From positions 1 through 5,960 of the forward strand of contig JAGCSD010000036.1 in NCBI GenBank assembly GCA_017964345.1: DNA of 5,960 nt, written 5' to 3'. Within the stretch, counting starts at the first letter, position 1. Every line of letters starts with the position of its first letter. Positions 1 through 5,708 of this stretch are shown piece after piece. The position numbers and the translations under genes were made by a program. Source of the DNA: Clostridia bacterium. GTDB taxonomy: Bacteria; Bacillota; Clostridia; Christensenellales; QALW01. Below the pieces are notes generated by a model. That model saw only the letters and a list, made by a program, of their open reading frames with translations. It searched no databases and was not told where the DNA came from.

Positions 1-453
1 GCAATCGCCAAAAAGAGCCTGGCGGAGATCGCCATGAGCTATGGCTACATCTACGTGGCGCAGATCGCCATGGGCGCGGATATGAATCAGACGCTCAAGG
101 CGCTTCAGGAGGCGGAAGCGTATCACGGTCCGTCGCTGATTATCGGCTATGCGCCCTGCGAGATGCATTCCATCAAGGGCGGCATGATCCACTGCCAGGA
201 AGAAATGAAGAAAGCCGTGGATTGCGGTTACTGGAATATGTTCCGCTTCAATCCCGCGGCGGAGAAGCCGTTCACGATCGACTCCAAGGAGCCGACGACC
301 GACTACAAGACCTTCATTCTGAACGAAGCGCGTTATTCCGCGCTGACCCGTTCCTTCCCCGAACGTGCGGAAGAACTCTTCAACAAAGCGGCTGAAACCG
401 CCAAGGCGAAGAGAGCGCATTTGGAGAAACTGCAGGCGCTCTACAACGAATAA
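1..453 (+). CDS. nifJ: Pyruvate:ferredoxin (flavodoxin) oxidoreductase, C-terminal fragment
   Basis: This is the last 150 residues of a protein whose start lies left of the window; the reading frame is open from base 1 and stops with TAA at 451-453. The family (about 1,170 residues as a single chain) oxidises pyruvate with CoA to acetyl-CoA and CO2 in the cytoplasm and reduces ferredoxin, using thiamine diphosphate and three [4Fe-4S] clusters. The fragment shows the end of the thiamine-diphosphate-binding domain, including YGYIYVAQIAMGAD, the run AEAYHGPSLIIGYAPCEMHS and KGGM. From family knowledge, the Cys in YAPC is probably the distant fourth ligand of the cluster nearest the cofactor. A helical, charged C-terminal tail follows. 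No frameshift or truncation is visible in this part. It converges with the Etf/lactate dehydrogenase operon, whose product pyruvate is its substrate. The family call is very secure; the gene symbol (nifJ versus por or pfo) is convention. Confidence 0.96.
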   Translation, partial: AIAKKSLAEIAMSYGYIYVAQIAMGADMNQTLKALQEAEAYHGPSLIIGYAPCEMHSIKGGMIHCQEEMKKAVDCGYWNMFRFNPAAEKPFTIDSKEPTTDYKTFILNEARYSALTRSFPERAEELFNKAAETAKAKRAHLEKLQALYNE

Positions 454-465
454 GCGTTTCCAAAG

Positions 466-498
466 AAAAAACCGTCCGTTTGCACGGACGGTTTTTTT
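466..498. terminator. Rho-independent terminator, probably bidirectional
   Basis: A perfect 9-bp stem (ACCGTCCGT at 471-479 with ACGGACGGT at 484-492) closes a 4-base loop. It is followed by a T run at 492-498 and preceded by A's at 466-470, which extend the pairing. It starts 13 bases after the oxidoreductase stop codon. Read on the other strand, the same hairpin is followed by TTTTT then CTTT, so it can also end the leftward operon, whose last stop codon lies at 539-541. I see no other terminator between these two convergent genes. Confidence 0.93.
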
Positions 499-538
499 AT
501 TGAAATAAGGATGCGGTCAGCGCGTGTGCTTATTCGGT

Positions 539-862
539 CTACCTTTTTACGATTGCGCGCACGGCAACGCCGATACCAAGACCTACGAAGGATACGAACA
601 AATACCACAAAGCATGGATCCACGCCGATTCGTTATAGAAGAGCCATACGGACGGCAGAAACAAAAGCGCAGTCAGAACGGGATAGAGAAACTTGACGCG
701 CAGGCGTGAAAGTCCGCCGAGTAGGGCCGACAGAGCAAACGTCAGAAGCAGTATCAGCAGTACCATTCCCATGGGGTTGTTAAGACCTCCTGTAAGCGGC
801 GTTACATAGAACACTGCAATTTGCGCAAGCAGGATCACGATTTCTGCAACGTACCGCTTCAT
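539..862 (-). CDS. Small four-helix integral membrane protein, function unknown
   Basis: This encodes 107 residues, of which most are hydrophobic. Four membrane segments can be drawn at about residues 6-21, 31-50, 57-76 and 82-102. Short polar links lie between them: a Gly/Asn/Pro loop near 24-30, an SRLRVK basic loop near 52-57 and a YNES turn near 76-79. The basic ends (MKR at the start, VKR at the finish) and the basic middle loop suggest that both termini face the cytoplasm. There is no signal peptide, cysteine motif or catalytic signature. The start is well supported: AAAAGGAGG lies 7 bases before the ATG and overlaps the stop codon of the dehydrogenase gene upstream, so the two are probably co-translated. 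It resembles small uncharacterised membrane proteins of Firmicutes in general pattern, but I cannot name a family. A role in lactate transport or in anchoring the dehydrogenase is only a guess from position. Confidence 0.85.
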   Translation of the reverse strand: MKRYVAEIVILLAQIAVFYVTPLTGGLNNPMGMVLLILLLTFALSALLGGLSRLRVKFLYPVLTALLFLPSVWLFYNESAWIHALWYLFVSFVGLGIGVAVRAIVKR

Positions 863-869
863 GAAAGGT

Positions 870-878
870 CCTCCTTTT
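870..878 (-). promoter_or_regulatory. Strong ribosome binding site of the small membrane protein
   Basis: AAAAGGAGG on the minus strand is 7 bases before the ATG at 862. It overlaps the TAA stop codon (877-879) of the preceding dehydrogenase gene. This near-perfect site is the main reason to accept the short membrane protein as a real gene. Confidence 0.88.
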
Positions 879-2268
879 AGAACAGCTTTCCGGGGTTCAG
901 AATGTTGTTCGGATCAAAAACAGCTTTGATACCCTTCATCAAGGCGATCTGTTTTTCTCCGCACGCCGCTTTCATATAGTCTTTTTTGGCGTAGCCGATG
1001 CCGTGTTCGCCGGAAACAAGCCCGGAGAGTTCATCCGCGCGTTTGTACATCAACGCGAACGCTTGTTCAAGACGCTCTTTCCACGTTTTTTCATCTAAGC
1101 CGTCCCGGCAGATGTAAACGTGCAGGTTGCCGTCGCCGGCGTGGCCGAAGCTCGGAATACGCAGGTTCACGATACGGGCGACTTCGGGCGTGTACTCGAC
1201 AAATTCCGCGATCTTGTCACGCGGCACGACCACGTCGCATTCGTCCATTTCGGTTGTGGACGCCTTGATCGCTTCCAGGAACGCGCCGCGCGCTTTCCAA
1301 ACGGATTCCTTGCGTTCGTCGGTATCCACAATAAACGCGTCCGGCGCGCCCTGCTCCATGCAGAGGCGTGCTACCGTTTCCAGCTCCTTATCGATCACGG
1401 CGCGGTCAGAACCGTCTACGGTCAAAAGCAGATAAGCGGGATAGTGCGTATCGGGGAATTTCTTGCCCAAATACTCCTCGGCAAAGAGGATCGTTTGCTT
1501 TTCAAAAAACTCGATCGCCGTCAGCGACGCCTTGGAGCGAATAATATGCGGCACGGTTTCGATCGCCTTTTCCCCGGTTTCAAACGGAACGAGCAGACTT
1601 TCGGTGATCTTGGGAAGCGGAACGAGTTTCAAAATCGCTTCCGTGATAATGCCGAGCGTGCCCTCCGAACCGATGATCAGATTCAAGAGGCTGTAACCGG
1701 TGCTGTTTTTAACGATCTTTCCGCCGAGACGCTCCACCGAGCCGTCGGGAAGCACCACGGTCAGCCCGCGGACATAATCGCGCGTGACGCCGTACTTCAC
1801 GGCGCGCATCCCGCCGGCATTGGTGCTGATGTTTCCTCCGATGGTAGCGGATTTTTCACCCGGATCCGGCGGATAGAGGAATTCGTTTTCCTCGGCAAAC
1901 GCCGCCAGATCCATCAGCAGAACGCCGGGCTGTACCGTCACGGTCAGGTTGTCCCGGTCCAGCTCCAAAATTTTGTTCATGCCGAGCGTTTCGATCATGA
2001 TACCGCCCTTGAGCGCCACGGCGGCGCCCACGAGTCCCGTACCGCTGCCGCGGCAGACGACGGGGATGTTCTGTTGGCTGGCGTAACGCATAACGGCGGC
2101 AACTTCCTCGGTGGAAAGCGCTTTGATCAGCACGTCGGGGCTTTGCTGAACGCCGCCGAGCTCGTCATGGCTGTAATCTTCGGCGATCTCCGTGCCCGTC
2201 AGTACGCGGGCGGGATCGACCACGGTTTTCAAAAACGCGATATCTTGCGCGTCGGGTTGCTTATACAT
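877..2268 (-). CDS. lctD: FAD-linked 2-hydroxyacid dehydrogenase, probable Etf-coupled D-lactate dehydrogenase (GlcD/LctD type)
   Basis: This 463-residue protein has the length and order of the GlcD/LctD branch of the VAO/PCMH flavoprotein family. The FAD-binding half has [13 protein letters not shown] (residues 72-84), [14 protein letters not shown] (133-146) and [18 protein letters not shown] (148-165). The C-terminal cap has [10 protein letters not shown] (374-383), whose histidines are the usual metal ligands, then [11 protein letters not shown] (419-429) with the likely catalytic base His422. The end, [13 protein letters not shown], is typical of the family. It oxidises a 2-hydroxyacid to the 2-oxoacid and passes electrons to a partner. 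Here the partner should be the EtfAB encoded just upstream, pointing to lactate oxidation coupled to NAD+ and ferredoxin. Its ATG overlaps the end of etfA by 8 bases; GGAGG lies 9 bases before it. No cysteine-rich Fe-S domain is present. Glycolate or another 2-hydroxyacid as substrate cannot be excluded. Confidence 0.9.
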   Translation of the reverse strand: MYKQPDAQDIAFLKTVVDPARVLTGTEIAEDYSHDELGGVQQSPDVLIKALSTEEVAAVMRYASQQNIPVVCRGSGTGLVGAAVALKGGIMIETLGMNKILELDRDNLTVTVQPGVLLMDLAAFAEENEFLYPPDPGEKSATIGGNISTNAGGMRAVKYGVTRDYVRGLTVVLPDGSVERLGGKIVKNSTGYSLLNLIIGSEGTLGIITEAILKLVPLPKITESLLVPFETGEKAIETVPHIIRSKASLTAIEFFEKQTILFAEEYLGKKFPDTHYPAYLLLTVDGSDRAVIDKELETVARLCMEQGAPDAFIVDTDERKESVWKARGAFLEAIKASTTEMDECDVVVPRDKIAEFVEYTPEVARIVNLRIPSFGHAGDGNLHVYICRDGLDEKTWKERLEQAFALMYKRADELSGLVSGEHGIGYAKKDYMKAACGEKQIALMKGIKAVFDPNNILNPGKLF

Positions 2269-3448
2269 GGGCTTTTTCCTCCATTTTCTGAATCAGGCGA
2301 GGTATGATATCGTACAGATCACCGACAAAGCCGTAATGGGCGATGTCGAAAATCGGCGCGTGCTTGTCCTGATTGATCGCCACGATCATGTCCGAAGACC
2401 GCATTCCCGCGGCAAACTGCACCGCGCCGGAAATGCCGATCGCCACGATCAGCTTCGGCTTAACGGTTCTGCCGGAGAGTCCGATCTGCTTTTTGGCATC
2501 GAACCATCCGGCCTCCACCAGCGGACGTGTGCAGGCAAGCTGAGCGCCGAGGCGGTCCGCCAAGCGCTGCGCAAGCGCGATGTCCTCACGGGCGTGCAGA
2601 CCGCGTCCCACCGCCACGATGACTTCGGCGTCGGAAATATCGATTTCGTCCGGTTTTTTGACGGTTTTTATCACCGTGGTACGCCCGGCGAGCATATCCT
2701 CGTCGACCGGCATGGATGTTACCGTGCCGTGCGGTTGATCCGGCGCGGGCGCGGAGAAGATCTTATAGCGCACCGTGCAGAACTGCGGACGCGTGTTCGG
2801 CGTAACGATCTGCGCCATAATGTTGCCGCCGAACGCCGGACGGATCTGCACCAAATCCGTATTGTCCTTCATTTCAAGCATCGTGCAGTCCGCCGTCAGT
2901 CCGGCGTGTACGCGCGCGGCGACTTTGGGGGCGAGCGAACGTCCGAGCGACGTGGCACCCACAAGGATCGACGACGGTTTGATTTTTTCAATAAAATCGG
3001 TGAACGCGTTGGCGTAAGGAGAAATCACAAATTCCTTGAGCGCCGGGGAATCGTAAACGTACACCTCGTCCGCGCCGTAGCGCAGAAGCTCCTGCGCGGC
3101 ACCGTCCGTTTCAAAACCGATCAAAAGCGCCAGCACGGGGTGGTTCGTTTTTGCCGCCAGCTCGCGTGCCTTGCCCAAAAGCTCCAGGGAAACGGGATGT
3201 ACCCTTCCGCCGTGCTGCTCGGCAAACACCGCTACGCCGCGCCAGGCGGACTTATCGCAGACGGGCGCGGCTTCCTCTTCAAACGTGATCGCGCCGGCAG
3301 GTCCTTTGCGCACGCACATTTTGCACATTTTGCAGGCGGCGCTGATATGCAGAGCGCCGTCATAAGAGATCGCGTTGAACGGGCAAAGCTCCGTCAGTGC
3401 CCGGGCGCTTTCCTCATTGATTTTTTCCGAATGAATCACAAGTCCCAT
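2261..3448 (-). CDS. etfA: Electron transfer flavoprotein alpha subunit with N-terminal ferredoxin-like domain (LctC type)
   Basis: The 395 residues begin with a ferredoxin-like domain (about 1-60), continue as the alpha half of the Etf Rossmann-like domain (about 70-245), and end in the FAD shuttle domain (about 265-395). The last contains GRGL (281-284), LSGRTVKPK (324-332) and [14 protein letters not shown] (336-349). From family knowledge, this subunit carries the shuttle FAD and, in confurcating forms, a [4Fe-4S] relay to ferredoxin. The ferredoxin-like part has only Cys22, Cys39, Cys42 and Cys45; other expected ligand positions are Glu12, Ala15, Leu18 and Gly49. I start the gene at ATG 3448 because GAGG lies 6 bases before it and the protein then begins MGLVI, as family members do. 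A GTG at 3460, overlapping the etfB stop, would add four residues but has no good ribosome site. It sits between etfB (8-base gap) and the dehydrogenase (8-base overlap). Confidence 0.95.
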   Translation of the reverse strand: MGLVIHSEKINEESARALTELCPFNAISYDGALHISAACKMCKMCVRKGPAGAITFEEEAAPVCDKSAWRGVAVFAEQHGGRVHPVSLELLGKARELAAKTNHPVLALLIGFETDGAAQELLRYGADEVYVYDSPALKEFVISPYANAFTDFIEKIKPSSILVGATSLGRSLAPKVAARVHAGLTADCTMLEMKDNTDLVQIRPAFGGNIMAQIVTPNTRPQFCTVRYKIFSAPAPDQPHGTVTSMPVDEDMLAGRTTVIKTVKKPDEIDISDAEVIVAVGRGLHAREDIALAQRLADRLGAQLACTRPLVEAGWFDAKKQIGLSGRTVKPKLIVAIGISGAVQFAAGMRSSDMIVAINQDKHAPIFDIAHYGFVGDLYDIIPRLIQKMEEKAHV

Positions 3449-3452
3449 AGCA

Positions 3453-3458
3453 CACCTC
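3453..3458 (-). promoter_or_regulatory. Ribosome binding site that sets the etfA start
   Basis: GAGGTG on the minus strand overlaps the end of etfB and its stop codon (3457-3459). Its GAGG core ends 6 bases before the ATG at 3448. The competing GTG at 3460 has no such sequence upstream, so this site favours the shorter, 395-residue etfA product. Confidence 0.7.
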
Positions 3459-4245
3459 ACACGAATTTCTTTTGTTGAAGCAAGTCAAACAGCGTGTCGG
3501 ACAACTGCTCGCCCGTGCCGGCAAACTGCTCTTTGTTTTTGTTGACTTCCGGCGGAAAGATCCGCTCCACCTGCGTCGGCGAACCTTTGAGTCCGCAGCG
3601 GGCGGGATCCAGCCCCGTCAAATCCGCGGCGGTCAGTACGGTCACGACGTCGGAGGCGGTTTCGAGTTTCCGCTTAAAGGAAGGCAAACGCGGTGTGCAG
3701 GCGTCCTTTTCGATCGTCAGAAGGCAAGGCAAAAGCATGGTCTGCGTCTGGATCAGATTGTCCAGATTCATCGTGACCGTTACGCTTTTGTCGTCGATGG
3801 CGTCAATGGAAAGCACATTGGCGGCGTGTTCGATGCCGAGCATTTCCGCAAGTTCCGGTCCGACCTGCGCGGTATCGCCGTCGGTCGTCTGCTTGCCGCA
3901 AAGGATCAGGTCAAACGCGCCTGTGCGGCGAATACCGGACGCGATCGCATAACTGGTGGCGTGAACGTCGGCGCCGGCAAAGAGGCGGTCGCTGATCAGA
4001 TACGCCGCGTCAGCGCCCATGTACACAGTTTCAAGCAGGGAAGACGTCGCCTGCGGCGGTCCCATGGAAACGGTTTTGATCTCTCCGCCCTGTTCTTCGC
4101 GGATGCGTAAAGCGGTTTCCAAGGCAAATAAATCGTAGGGGTTTAGTTTGTTGTTTTGTCCGTCGCGTTTCAACACGCCGGTCACAGGATCGACTTCCAC
4201 CTGGGAAGTACCCGGAACCTGTTTGACGCAAACTAAAATATTCAA
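3457..4245 (-). CDS. etfB: Electron transfer flavoprotein beta subunit, bifurcating/confurcating type (LctB type)
   Basis: This 262-residue protein opens with the beta-subunit signature VCVKQVPGT (5-13), then NNKLNPYDLFALETALR (31-47). MGPPQA (61-66), SDRLFAGADVHATS (85-98) and CGKQTTDGDTAQVGPELAE (116-134) follow. The SDR-FAG and DGDTAQVG segments are those that in bifurcating Etfs surround the second FAD and the NAD site; classical mitochondrial-type Etf beta binds AMP instead. The cytoplasmic EtfAB dimer would therefore take electrons from NADH, or deliver them to NAD+, while exchanging electrons with ferredoxin and the dehydrogenase. It starts with TTG at 4245, which overlaps the glycosyltransferase stop by 4 bases (TTGA). 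AAAGGAGG lies 7 bases before it, and the protein sequence fits family N-termini exactly there. The family and the confurcating subtype are both well supported. Confidence 0.96.
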   Translation of the reverse strand: MNILVCVKQVPGTSQVEVDPVTGVLKRDGQNNKLNPYDLFALETALRIREEQGGEIKTVSMGPPQATSSLLETVYMGADAAYLISDRLFAGADVHATSYAIASGIRRTGAFDLILCGKQTTDGDTAQVGPELAEMLGIEHAANVLSIDAIDDKSVTVTMNLDNLIQTQTMLLPCLLTIEKDACTPRLPSFKRKLETASDVVTVLTAADLTGLDPARCGLKGSPTQVERIFPPEVNKNKEQFAGTGEQLSDTLFDLLQQKKFV

Positions 4246-5456
4246 TGTGATTCCTCCTTTGTATATTTTTTTTTCTCAATTTGTTCTATGTAACGCGCCA
4301 GCACGTCGCGGATGACTTCGTCCCAGGTGACGTACAAATCGCGTTTGGCGTTTTCGCATACGCTTGCGTAGAGCGCTTTATCGTTTAGAATGGCTTCCAC
4401 CCGTGCGGCGTACGCGGCGGGATCGTTTTTCGCCACAAAGCCGTTGACGTTGTCCGTCACGTCCGACGCCGTTGCCGCGCCCTCCAAAAACACCGTGGGC
4501 GTACCCTGCGACGCCGCCTCGATCTGCACGATCGAAGACGCGTCGTAATACGACGGAAATAAAAACAGGTCTGCGCGAGCGTAAAACGCCGCCAAAAGCT
4601 CCCGGTCCGTCACCTTGCCGCAAAGCAGAACGTCCTTTTCCATGCCCGCTTCTTTGACTTTCTCCCGCAGGCTGTGTTCATCCTGCCCGGAGCCGACAAA
4701 CAGCAATTTGAACGGGAACGGCGCCCGTTCTTTCAGGATCTTGACAGCGTCGACCAAAAAGAAAATGTTTTTCAGCGCGTTCAGGCGCCCGACGAACAGA
4801 AAGACCTTTTCGGTATCGCTGAGATCACAGCGGACATTGATCGTTTTACGCGCTTCCGCCCGGTCCGGCACGGGCAGCATATTCGTGGCATTGCGCAGGA
4901 CGCCCGGTTTGACCTTACAGCCGTAATCCTCGTAAAACAGCGTGGCGATCGCCCCGTTGACCGCCCAGCACGCGTCGCACCGATCGAACACGCGCATCGG
5001 AATACGGTTCAGCAGCCCCGCCGCGGCGCGGGAACGCACCGCGCGCTGCATATCCTGTTTGAACTGGCTGTGCATAGTCGCCACAACCGGAATATTATGC
5101 TTGCGAGCGTAGCGAACCCCCTGCAAGCCCATCACAAAGGGGGAATGCAGGTGTACGATATCTAATTGATACCGGTCGAGCCGTTTTTGAAAACCGCGAT
5201 CGAAGCGCGGCACCGGGAAGGAATAGTCCAACACCGGCATCCGCCACGAACGGCAACGTTCCACCTTGTAAGGTAAGGTGGAATCGTCAAACGGTTTTCC
5301 CGGCAGGGACGGCACAAATACCGTGACGTCCGCATACGGCTTCATGGCGCGGGCGTAATTGTCCATCACCATGCACACCCCGTCCACCATCGGGAAAAAC
5401 GAGTCCATAAACAGACCAATCTGCAATCTTTCTTCTTTCACACTTTTTGCTTCCAT
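4242..5456 (-). CDS. Glycosyltransferase family 4 protein
   Basis: The 404 residues form a GT-B enzyme. The N-terminal acceptor domain (about 12-190) begins IGLFMDSFFPMVDGV (13-27) and carries DIVHLHSPFVMGLQGV (99-114) and VVATMHSQF (124-132). The C-terminal nucleotide-sugar domain has FVGRLNALKN (221-230), FVGSG (253-257), LFLFPS (297-302) and IEAASQGTPTVF (312-323). The first Glu of the usual E-x7-E donor motif is Asp305, with Glu313 kept. GT4 relatives transfer a sugar from a nucleotide or similar donor to lipids or glycans at the inner face of the membrane. The resemblance is to diacylglycerol glucosyltransferases and related Firmicute enzymes, but donor and acceptor cannot be read here. 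It leads the operon and overlaps etfB by 4 bases. The ATG at 5456 lacks a clear ribosome site; a GTG at 5441, with weak GGAAG upstream, would trim five residues. Its link to lactate metabolism is unclear. Confidence 0.92.
   Translation of the reverse strand: MEAKSVKEERLQIGLFMDSFFPMVDGVCMVMDNYARAMKPYADVTVFVPSLPGKPFDDSTLPYKVERCRSWRMPVLDYSFPVPRFDRGFQKRLDRYQLDIVHLHSPFVMGLQGVRYARKHNIPVVATMHSQFKQDMQRAVRSRAAAGLLNRIPMRVFDRCDACWAVNGAIATLFYEDYGCKVKPGVLRNATNMLPVPDRAEARKTINVRCDLSDTEKVFLFVGRLNALKNIFFLVDAVKILKERAPFPFKLLFVGSGQDEHSLREKVKEAGMEKDVLLCGKVTDRELLAAFYARADLFLFPSYYDASSIVQIEAASQGTPTVFLEGAATASDVTDNVNGFVAKNDPAAYAARVEAILNDKALYASVCENAKRDLYVTWDEVIRDVLARYIEQIEKKKYTKEESH
4253..4260 (-). promoter_or_regulatory. 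Ribosome binding site for the TTG start of etfB
   Basis: AAAGGAGG on the minus strand lies inside the last codons of the glycosyltransferase gene, 7 bases before the TTG at 4245. No ATG or GTG is at a suitable distance, so this strong site supports TTG as the true start. A run of nine A's (4266-4274) lies just upstream. Confidence 0.88.
5259..5283 (-). repeat. Perfect 9-bp inverted repeat inside the glycosyltransferase gene
   Basis: TTCCACCTT (5259-5267) and AAGGTGGAA (5275-5283) are perfect reverse complements around a 7-base loop. In the operon mRNA they would form a hairpin covering about codons 58-66, some 175 bases after the start codon. The loop contains a second ACCTT copy that offers an alternative pairing. 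No T run follows, so it is not a terminator. It may be an mRNA structure or simply a coding coincidence. Confidence 0.6.
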
Positions 5457-5500
5457 TATGCTTGCTTACGAAAAGAATCCGTGTGCCGAATATCATACCC

Positions 5501-5551
5501 CGCGGAGAAGCCGCGACGGCGCGCCGCCTCAAGCGTCAGCCTTCCGCCTCA
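5501..5551 (-). promoter_or_regulatory. GC-rich structured leader of the glycosyltransferase-etf operon
   Basis: This lies between the predicted operon transcription start (near 5570) and the glycosyltransferase start, in a leader of about 113 bases. It holds three elements. A 5-bp hairpin with a 5-base loop is formed by CGCGG at 5501-5505 and CCGCG at 5511-5515. The 10-base palindrome CGGCGCGCCG lies at 5517-5526. Two direct copies of TGAGGCGG (minus strand) lie at 5544-5551 and 5524-5531, spaced exactly 20 bases, about two helical turns. No T run follows, so it is not a simple attenuator. It could be an operator or an RNA control element; no known riboswitch was recognised. Confidence 0.4.
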
Positions 5552-5576
5552 CCTGATATACTTCCTGAATATATTT

Positions 5577-5606
5577 ATTATACTCTATTCTCTTTATGAC
5601 TGTCAA
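5577..5606 (-). promoter_or_regulatory. Sigma-70/SigA-type promoter of the glycosyltransferase-etf-lctD operon
   Basis: On the minus strand, TTGACA (5601-5606) and TATAAT (5577-5582) are both perfect consensus hexamers separated by 18 bases in an AT-rich stretch. Transcription should start near 5570, leaving about 113 bases of leader before the glycosyltransferase ATG. No other convincing promoter was seen inside the operon, so this is the likely single promoter for all five genes. Confidence 0.88.
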
Positions 5607-5641
5607 CCGGATTTTTCGCACCGCGCAAGGGAAGAAACCGT

Positions 5642-5670
5642 TTGTAAATTTCAAAAAAATGCAGTATAAT
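5642..5670 (+). promoter_or_regulatory. Sigma-70/SigA-type promoter of the rightward gene
   Basis: TTGTAA (5642-5647) matches four of six bases of the -35 consensus. After a 17-base spacer, TATAAT (5665-5670) is a perfect -10 box. Transcription should start near 5677, about 32 bases before the ATG at 5709. The -35 boxes of this and the leftward promoter are only 35 bases apart, so a protein bound between them could affect both. Confidence 0.82.
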
Positions 5671-5708
5671 AGTACTGAAAATCATTTCATGATGAACGGA
5701 GAATGCAC

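Noticed and set aside
1860..1869. 10-base palindrome CCGGATCCGG in the dehydrogenase gene
   Set aside because: It is a single short palindrome in coding sequence encoding the conserved PPDPG stretch, with no repeats around it.
1120..2307. Long rightward open frame of 395 codons opposite the dehydrogenase gene
   Set aside because: It is fully antisense to a clear FAD dehydrogenase, is rich in Arg/His/Gly as antisense frames of GC-rich genes are, and has no recognisable domain or ribosome site.
2192..3478. Long rightward open frame of 428 codons opposite etfA
   Set aside because: It is a shadow of a well-conserved etfA gene, with the same Arg/His-rich composition and no motif or promoter.
1..4100. 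Frequent GATCGC/GCGATC words, suggesting a genome-tag repeat such as HIP1
   Set aside because: The full GCGATCGC octamer is not enriched by eye, and the words fall on Ile/Ala and Asp/Arg codons, so codon use explains them.
3472..4110. Rightward open frame of 212 codons opposite etfB
   Set aside because: It is antisense to etfB and has no family resemblance.
5287..5532. Leftward open frame overlapping the glycosyltransferase start, with an internal ATG at 5496
   Set aside because: It is another frame of the leader and the glycosyltransferase gene, lacks a good ribosome site, and after 5456 its sequence is a frameshifted copy of the real protein. A long leader peptide is possible but unsupported.
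5641..5655. Imperfect inverted repeat TTTG-N7-CAAA over the -35 box of the rightward promoter
   Set aside because: Four-base arms in AT-rich DNA arise easily, and it does not fit Rex, Fnr or catabolite-control operators as I know them.
5681..5693. ATCAT-TTC-ATGAT inverted repeat in the 5' leader of the rightward gene
   Set aside because: The 5-bp AT-rich stem with a 3-base loop is too weak to call a functional structure.
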